A DNA stretch of 64,000 nt from Zea mays (taxonomy: Eukaryota > Streptophyta > Magnoliopsida > Poales > Poaceae). The stretch lies in assembly GCF_902167145.1 (NCBI RefSeq), contig NC_050096.1, positions 156,301,825 to 156,365,824 of the forward strand, in the 5' to 3' direction. Position 1 is the stretch's first letter. Each line of letters opens with the position of its first letter. Under the pieces are notes generated by a model that saw only the letters and a list, made by a program, of their open reading frames with translations, was not told the DNA's origin and did no database searches. This document shows positions 58,099 through 64,000 of this stretch, piece by piece. Made by a program: the position numbers and the translations under genes.

Positions 58099-60309
58099 TG
58101 TCACACCCGGGTTTTAGGGGTCCAAAACCCGGGCGTGAAATAATCACCAAGTGTGCTAGGACCAAGTCTCACACATATGATGAATAGTGGTACAGAAACA
58201 AATGTCACATCTTTACTATATAATATGAGTTCTGTACAAAATAAATAAATAAATACATCATAAGGAGACAACGATCCAGCAACCCAGAGTTGATTGGGAG
58301 ACGACGGTCTAGACCTCTCACGATCTCATCACAACATCCTCCATGCGCCTCATCCTGCGGTACCAGTTCTTGACCTGTGTGGGGAGGTGTGAGACAGCAA
58401 GAGTGAGCTCACATACGTTCATCGCTCAACAAGTTGTGGTGAATAATGTGCTTGAACTCGCCAAAGGTGGGAGCTCATGTGAAGTGTAAGGCTTACCAAA
58501 GAGGATGACTAAAGCTGAGCATTGCTTTTAAAGTTGGTCAAAATTTTATTAGCAGTTACTAAGTGTAAGTAAATACCAACCCAAATAAGTAGTAGCTCAA
58601 AATTTATAACAACATCTGCGATGCAATGCATATGACAAATTGAATTTAGTTCCATAAATTAATCATGTGAGGGTCCAAGCTGCTCATGACCGTGAGCACG
58701 GCTGATATACCAGTTTTACACTCTGCAGAGGTTGTGCATCTTTACCCACAAGTCGTGTTACCCATTTGCCACAGGGTTGATCGGACCCCATACAGCTCTA
58801 CCAAGAAAGCAAGGCAGGGTAACACTACGAGGCCTTTACAAAGTTCCACTAGCTTCAGAAAACCCGCTACAGTTTCTAGGAAGCTCCAATGCAGGGACCC
58901 CTCGCCTGACCGCCATCGCAGCAAAATCAACCGAAGGGCCTCCCTACACTAACCACTCCCCTACTGCCCTTGCCTCTTTCGAGTAAGGTAGTCCTCCACT
59001 AGCTTTCCTAATTAGTCAGCAAAGGGCGTCCCATACCACCCTTGTGGTAGCACTGTTTTCCCGGGTGGTCGCTCAATGTTCCAATTAACATAATGATCTT
59101 ATCATGAACAGTAAATAACAAACTGATAATAAAAGTATGATCATGAATAATGTGTATCTCCATACCCAAAACTACATATAGCAATAGCAGGTACTAACCA
59201 AAAATTCAGTGGTGAACAAGGTATAAAGATAGTCAAACTAGGGTAACCTATTGGGTCCCATCAAAATTAACCTATGCAGATTATTATGATTAATAAGAAC
59301 ATGATTGGGTAAAAAGAAGTGATCAAGGACACAACTTGCCTAGGACTTGAGATTCCAGGTACCAACTTGCTCTTCAGGTGACTCGTGACCTCGCGCTAGT
59401 CGTAGCAATACAAACAAACATGGTATAGGGAGAAGTAACATCACACCAAACATAAGCACAAACTGCATAATAATAATCTACGCGTTGTTACGAGATCGTG
59501 GGCTCGAGAATCACTAAATTCGGAGCTACGGTTAAGGAGTTATGGTATTCGAAAGGTCTACGTGATGAAGTAATTAAAACTAGGTCTTGAGTTGATTTTA
59601 TAAAGATAATCTAAAGAAATAATCTATTCAACTTTAATCTTAATTATAATTTGACTAGAGATTATTTCTTAATTAACTCATAATTATGGACATGTTAGGT
59701 TTGATTTAGAAGAGTTAATATAGTGGACATAGGATAAATATATATCTAACTATAAAAGTATGCAACATGGTATAATTAATGTTTGTTACAGAGCAGACAA
59801 TATTTTTATGAAGCTAACGCAACTAGAATGGGTCAATTCGGAGTTAGAACAAAGAAGTTATGAATTTGTGAAGTTTTAGGATTAACTTTCTATATTAAAA
59901 TTCATTTTCTAATTGATTTTATTATTCTATATTTCCCATTTGGACTTCGAACAATATTTTGAATTCTTCATCCCAAGGCCTGGATGCAAGGTTCTTAACA
60001 CGAGCATGGATGGCGGGTTATTTTGAGAAAACATGGGGTCTCTTTAGCAAATTGTCCAAGACGAAGAGGTACGGAGAAATATGGGTCGTTGGATTATCAA
60101 ACAAGCGCCCGGATTAGATTTCCCTTAAAACTAACCAGTATGCACTAGCGGTCGTTGGATTAAGATACGATGGTTTCAAGTTGTCCATGTCCTGATCCAA
60201 ACGAAGCCCTTAGATGCACTTTTAGCGATCACGGTTCTATACAACGAAACGTTATGTGCCCTCTAAACCTAGCCGATCACCGCGGGACGGACGACCAGAT
60301 GTCCCTCGT
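58099..60309 (-). repeat. LTR F: minus-strand LTR remnant, inverted relative to E
   Basis: On the minus strand it ends GGGTGTGACA at 58099. Its reverse complement aligns with E over about 57300-58090 (for example GGGTGGTATGGGAC, CACGACTTGTGGGTAAAG-type blocks) and more weakly back to about 56880. It holds a minus-strand polyadenylation-rich tract (reverse of AAATAAATAAATAAATAC near 58240). The left end in its own orientation is cut at 60309 by LTR G. ORFs at 58686-58986 overlap in three frames and are not supported. Confidence 0.65.
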
Positions 60310-60672
60310 TGTAACACCCCAGTAATTCTCAAAGTCCCCCTCAGTACTAACTCAAGAACCATTATTTCATGTGAACCAAATTGGGCAAAAGACACCAATC
60401 AACTTGAGAATAAAAGTTCCACTAAGTATTTTATCTTAAGAATCATGCCTAAATCATATGGTGCATTCCAAAAAGGGAAAGAATTTGCTAAAACCCTAGA
60501 ACAACCCTAATTGAGCCACTAAAGTAGAAAGGAAGAGAAGGGGTAAAAAGACCATGAAAAACATGGAATCATGGATTAGGCCAATTATTAAAGTTGAAAT
60601 ACACTAACTAAACTACAACAATTGTTATAAAAGTTTGGCCAAAATAGTTCATTAAAAACCCCAAAAAGGCCC
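60310..60672 (+). repeat. LTR G: 5' fragment of a TGTAACACCCC-type LTR
   Basis: Starts TGTAACACCCCAGTAATTC after CTCGT and resembles the opening of the C-family LTRs. Interrupted at 60673 by element H; the rest is probably beyond the window. Confidence 0.65.
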
Positions 60673-61304
60673 TGTTGGGGGCTTGCTTCGTCGTCGAAGG
60701 TCCTTTAAGCAGAAACACCTTCGGAAGATCAGCACATAAGCAAATACAGTGCGAAGGTACACGCCGAAGCTACGATTCAAGGAGCTTCGGCATAGCGACA
60801 TGCCTTGAGACGAAGGGCTGCACCGACTTAAATAGGAAAAGACCGATCAGTCCATGTTGATTTGTGTCATGATTGTAACTAGTCATCAAGGACATAAATG
60901 TAAATATGACCGGGCTGTGTCCCGTGCCTATAAATAGGTGAATAGTACCCCCGTACTGTTCATGCTGGCTTGTATTCGCTCGTGTATCATGCTTGGACTT
61001 TTGCCTTCTGTTGAGCCGAAGGTAGAAATTTAATTCATTATATTGTTCACATTCATACATGATGATGTAATTAAAATATATTGATGATGTCATATGATTA
61101 TTCACGTTATCTCTCATGTTTCATATGCTTCTTCTTTCATTGATATATACAGTGATGATGAAGGTACGTCCTTCATGACCTTCATCAGAAAATCATTATA
61201 TCCTAAGGGAGATAATGCTTCGAAGGAAGAAGGGCATTAACCATTAACCTCTTTTTGTGTTGCCTTGTTCTTAACTCGAAGCATTTGAGAACAAGTCCTC
61301 AACA
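60673..61304 (+). repeat. Element H 5' LTR, 632 bp
   Basis: TATA box TATAAATA at 60929-60936, followed by CCCGTACTGTTCA as in the Zeon-like LTR. The 3' 40 bases (TTGCCTTGTTCTTAACTC, GAGAACAAGTCC) are nearly those of Zeon. Confidence 0.9.
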
Positions 61305-61305
61305 C

Positions 61306-61322
61306 TGGCGCCCACCTTCGGT
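61306..61322 (+). other. Primer-binding site of element H
   Basis: TGGCGCCCACCTTCGGT, one base after the LTR; one mismatch from the Zeon-like PBS at 37978. Confidence 0.75.
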
Positions 61323-61346
61323 GAACTCACTTCCACTTTTGAGCTG

Positions 61347-63344
61347 ATGGCTTCATTCAACAACCAAGTTGTAGCAGCTTCGGCTACGAAGCTGGTGCTC
61401 TCGATAACAGTCGGTTCAAGTTCAGAGCCGGCTAACAAGAAGCAGAAGAAGGAAGCGCAGAGAAGGGTGCAGCACGTTGGGGTACAGGGACCCTTCATCA
61501 AGTCCAAATGGTCCCACATCCCAATCACCTTCTCCCAGGAGGACCTTCAGCTCAAAGATTACCCTCACAATGATGCTATGGTCATATCTTGTGTCATCAA
61601 GGGATTTCTGCTCCATAATCTTCTGGTTGACACAGGCAGTGCAGCGGATATCATATTTGCTAAGGCCTTCAGACAGATGCAAGAGCCAGAAGACAAGATT
61701 CATGATGCTACACATCCTCTTTGTGGCTTCGGAGGAAGGTAGATTGTCGCACTTGGTAAAATCACAATGTCAGTTACCTTCAGCTACGTCCACAACACAA
61801 GGACTAAACAGGTTATCTTTGACATTGTTGACATGGAGTACCCCTACAATGCAATTATTGGTCGAGGGACACTCAATGCCTTCGAAGCAATACTTCATCC
61901 AGCATATTTATGCATGAAGATACCTTCGGAACAAGGGCCCATTGCTGTCCATGGGAGTCAAAAAGCTGCCAGAAGGGCCAAAGGGAATTGGACAGATTTA
62001 AAGGCAATCCATAACATAGATGGAGTTGAAGCATGTCAGCAGTACAAATACAAAAGAGAGAAGGCTGCTTCGACGGATCAGCCGAAGCCTATGCTTCTAT
62101 GTCAAGATATAGCAGAACAAAGGGTACTGCTGGGGTCTCAGTTATCTGATGAGAAAGAGAAGACTTTGCTAAGATTTTTATTCAACAACAAAGATGTCTT
62201 TGCTTGGTTATCCAATGATCTCTATGGTGTCAACAGAGATGTTATTGAACATTCACTCAATGTGGATCCATCCTTCAGGCCAAGAAAACAAAGGCTTCAG
62301 AAGATGTCTGAAGACAAAGCTGAAGGTGCTCAGAACGAAGTAAAGAGCCTTCTTAGTGCTGGTGTCATCAGAGAGGTGAAATACCCAGAATGGCTAGCCA
62401 ACACTGTTATGGTGAATAAGGTCAATGGTAAATGGCGAATGTGTATTGATTTCATAGATCTCAACAAGGCATGCCCAAAGGATGAGTTCCCATTGACAAG
62501 AATAGACTCTCTAGTAGATGCAGCAACTTCTTCAGAGCTCATGAGCCTATTGGATTGTTACTCAGGCTATAATCAAATTTGGATGAAGAAGGAAGACGAG
62601 CCGAAGACTAGCTTCATAACTCCCAGTGGCACCTATTGCTACCTTTGGATGCCTGAGGGGCTCAAGAATGCTAGAGGAAGCTTCAGTAGAATGACAGTCA
62701 AGGTCCTTCATTCTCAAATAGGCAGGAATGTACTGACCTATGTTGATGATATCATAGTGAAAAGCACAAAGCAAGAAAATCACATTGCTGATTTGCAAGA
62801 GACATTTGCCAATTTCAGGCAAGTTGGCCTGAAGTTAAATCCAGAAAAGTGTGTTTTTGGAGTGAAGGGCAAGTTCATTGGCTGTTTGGTATCAACGAAG
62901 GGAATTGAAGCCAACCCGAGCAAGATTGAAGCTATCCTTCGGATGGAGCCGCCAAGCACAAAGAAGGGGGCTCAACGACTGGCAGGAAGACTAGCATCAT
63001 TAAACAGATTCATATCCAGATTAGCAGAAAGAAATCTGCCATTCTTTGAAATACTGAAGTCAGCCGAAGTTTTTCAATGGGGTCCGACTTAGCAAAAAGC
63101 TTTCGAAGAGTTGAAGCAATACTTGATCGATCTAACAACACTAACTTCACCTTCGCTAGGGGCTCCATTGCTCTTATATGTGGCAGCTCCGCACTCTGCA
63201 GTAAGTGCGGCGCTCGTACAGGAGAAGCTAGATGGCCAAATCAAAAAGCAGGCCCTAGTATACTTTGTTTCCGAAGTTCTAAGTTTATCAAAGAAAAACT
63301 ATACAAAATTGGAGAAGGATTGGAAAATGGGCTGCAGAGCTTAA
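61347..63344 (+). pseudogene. Element H protease and reverse transcriptase
   Basis: Protease has LLVDTGSAADIIFAKAF (Asp-Thr-Gly). TAG at 61740 interrupts the frame between CGFGGR and IVALGKI; it continues to IGRGTLNAFEAILHP. RT follows: MVNKVNGKWRMCIDFIDLN, FPLTRIDSLVD, the catalytic YVDDIIVKS near 62740, then RH-type LNPEKCVFGV and LAGRLASLNRF. TAG at 63090 falls before QKAFEELKQYL. The first RNase H remnant runs to 63344, where a deletion joins it to a later segment. The Tat lineage is indicated by the later second RNase H. Confidence 0.9.
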
Positions 63345-64000
63345 CAAATTCAGTATTGACTATGTACATAGATCCTCAATTCAGTCCCAGGCATTAGCAG
63401 ACTTCATTGCTTATTGGACGCCAGGGGCTCAGGAAGAAGAAACAAATAAAGACGCTGAAGCTTGGACAGTTTTCTGCGATGGCTCCTGGGGAACCTTCGA
63501 CGCAGGAGCGGTTGCTGTCCTAGTTGCGCCTTCTAAATTCAGAACATGTTATGCAGCAAAGCTTGACTTCAGTTGTACAAATAATATTGCAGAATACGAA
63601 GCACTTCTGTTGGGGCTTCGGAAGTTAAAGGCAATGGGAATAAGAAGGGCCATCCTTAAAACTGACTCTCAAGTCATTTCTGGTCATGTAGACAAAAGTA
63701 GTAAGGCGAGAGATTCGAAGCTTGAAAAATATCTGGATACACTTCGAAGGCTGGAGGCTTCTTTCGAAGGTTTTTTTGTCAAGAATATTCCAAGAGGAGA
63801 GAACGAGCATGCAGATTTGTTAGCCAAATCAGCGGCACAGGGGCTCCGTCTACCTTCGGAAGTGTTTTTTGAAACAATAAAAGCACCTTCGGTTGAACTT
63901 ATGGAGAGGGTAGTGCTTACAATTTCCCCTGTACATAGTGAAGATTGGAGGATTGAAATTATATCTTTCCTCCAAGGCAATTGTCTTTCGGATGACGAAA
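63345..64000 (+). pseudogene. Element H second (archaeal-type) RNase H and linker, partial
   Basis: Reads ALADFIAYWTPGAQEEE, then VFCDGSWGTFDAGAVAVL (RNase H Asp), NNIAEYEALLLGLRK (Glu), LKTDSQVISGHV (Asp), GENEHADLLAKSAAQG (Asp). All four acidic positions of an RNase H are present. A second RNase H of this kind is diagnostic of the Tat lineage. Integrase would follow beyond the window. The segment is open to the edge, but it is cut off from RT by the lesions upstream. Confidence 0.85.

Larger units (their letters stand above)
60673..64000 (+). mobile_element. Element H: cinful-like Tat-lineage gypsy element, gag-less, runs off the window
   Basis: LTR 60673-61304, PBS, then protease-RT-RNase H. 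The LTR ends (TGTTGGGGGC...CTCAACA), TATA context and PBS resemble the Zeon-like element. There is no gag: only about 320 bases lie between the PBS and protease. Two amber codons and a deletion interrupt pol. Five bases before the LTR are GGCCC (60668-60672), the expected left TSD. The right part is outside the window. Confidence 0.9.

Noticed and set aside
58686..58986. Two 84-88-codon ORFs in LTR F
   Set aside because: They sit in different frames of a diverged LTR; the corresponding stretch of LTR E is not open.
1..64000. Host protein-coding genes, tRNA or rRNA genes
   Set aside because: Every long ORF is explained by a transposable element, and no tRNA-like cloverleaf or rRNA segment was recognised. 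A tRNA scan would be decisive and was not possible.

Overview
This window is intergenic DNA from a large grass genome, most likely maize (Zea) or a close relative. I see no host gene, rRNA or tRNA. Nearly every base belongs to a plant transposable element. The maize inference rests on an Opie/Ji-like copia LTR with its repeated CACCGGACTGTCCGGTG-type palindromes, a Zeon/cinful-like pair of CTTCG-rich elements, long-LTR Tekay-like chromoviruses and a CACTA (En/Spm-type) transposon. These family names come from memory of the families; no database was searched.

Layout. 1-2085 is a probable LTR remnant. From about 2090 to 53269 lies one old chromovirus (element A). It has no gag, its pol is broken, and its 3' LTR runs from 16806 to 53269. 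Into it went, independently: a CACTA transposon (4359-13013, TSD TTA), a solo LTR (13631-16687, TSD TCACT), a 0.9-kb minus-strand retroelement fragment (18190-19099, flanked by CCCTG) and an Opie/Ji-like copia element B (20198-52140, TSD GTGAC). Element B was itself hit by a nearly intact Tekay-like chromovirus C (23876-46197, TSD GAAAA) and by a truncated CACTA-like end (47317-47785). The second LTR of C was hit by a young Zeon-like element (37311-44684, TSD GAGAG). The nest is therefore four deep: A, B, C, Zeon. LTR divergence agrees with this order: one difference in 666 bp for Zeon, about 35 in 4.3 kb for C, and clearly more for B.

Right of 53269 come diverged LTR remnants in alternating orientation (D minus, E plus, F minus), a small LTR fragment (G), and a gag-less, pol-bearing cinful-like Tat element (H, 60673 to the window end).

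How the parts work together. C carries an extra coiled-coil ORF, then a gag-pol ending in a chromodomain; each reading frame is interrupted only by one amber codon. Zeon has gag but no pol. On its opposite strand it carries an apparently intact three-exon gene of 983 codons with its own TATA box. H has pol but no gag and shares the PBS and LTR-end signals of Zeon, so elements of its type are plausible helpers. The CACTA element holds decayed copies of both expected genes (TNP2-like and TNPA-like) plus a 195-nt hairpin. The least expected signal is a set of short, length-conserved coding-like modules with splice-like borders inside the chromovirus LTRs (A, C, D, E and the solo LTR).
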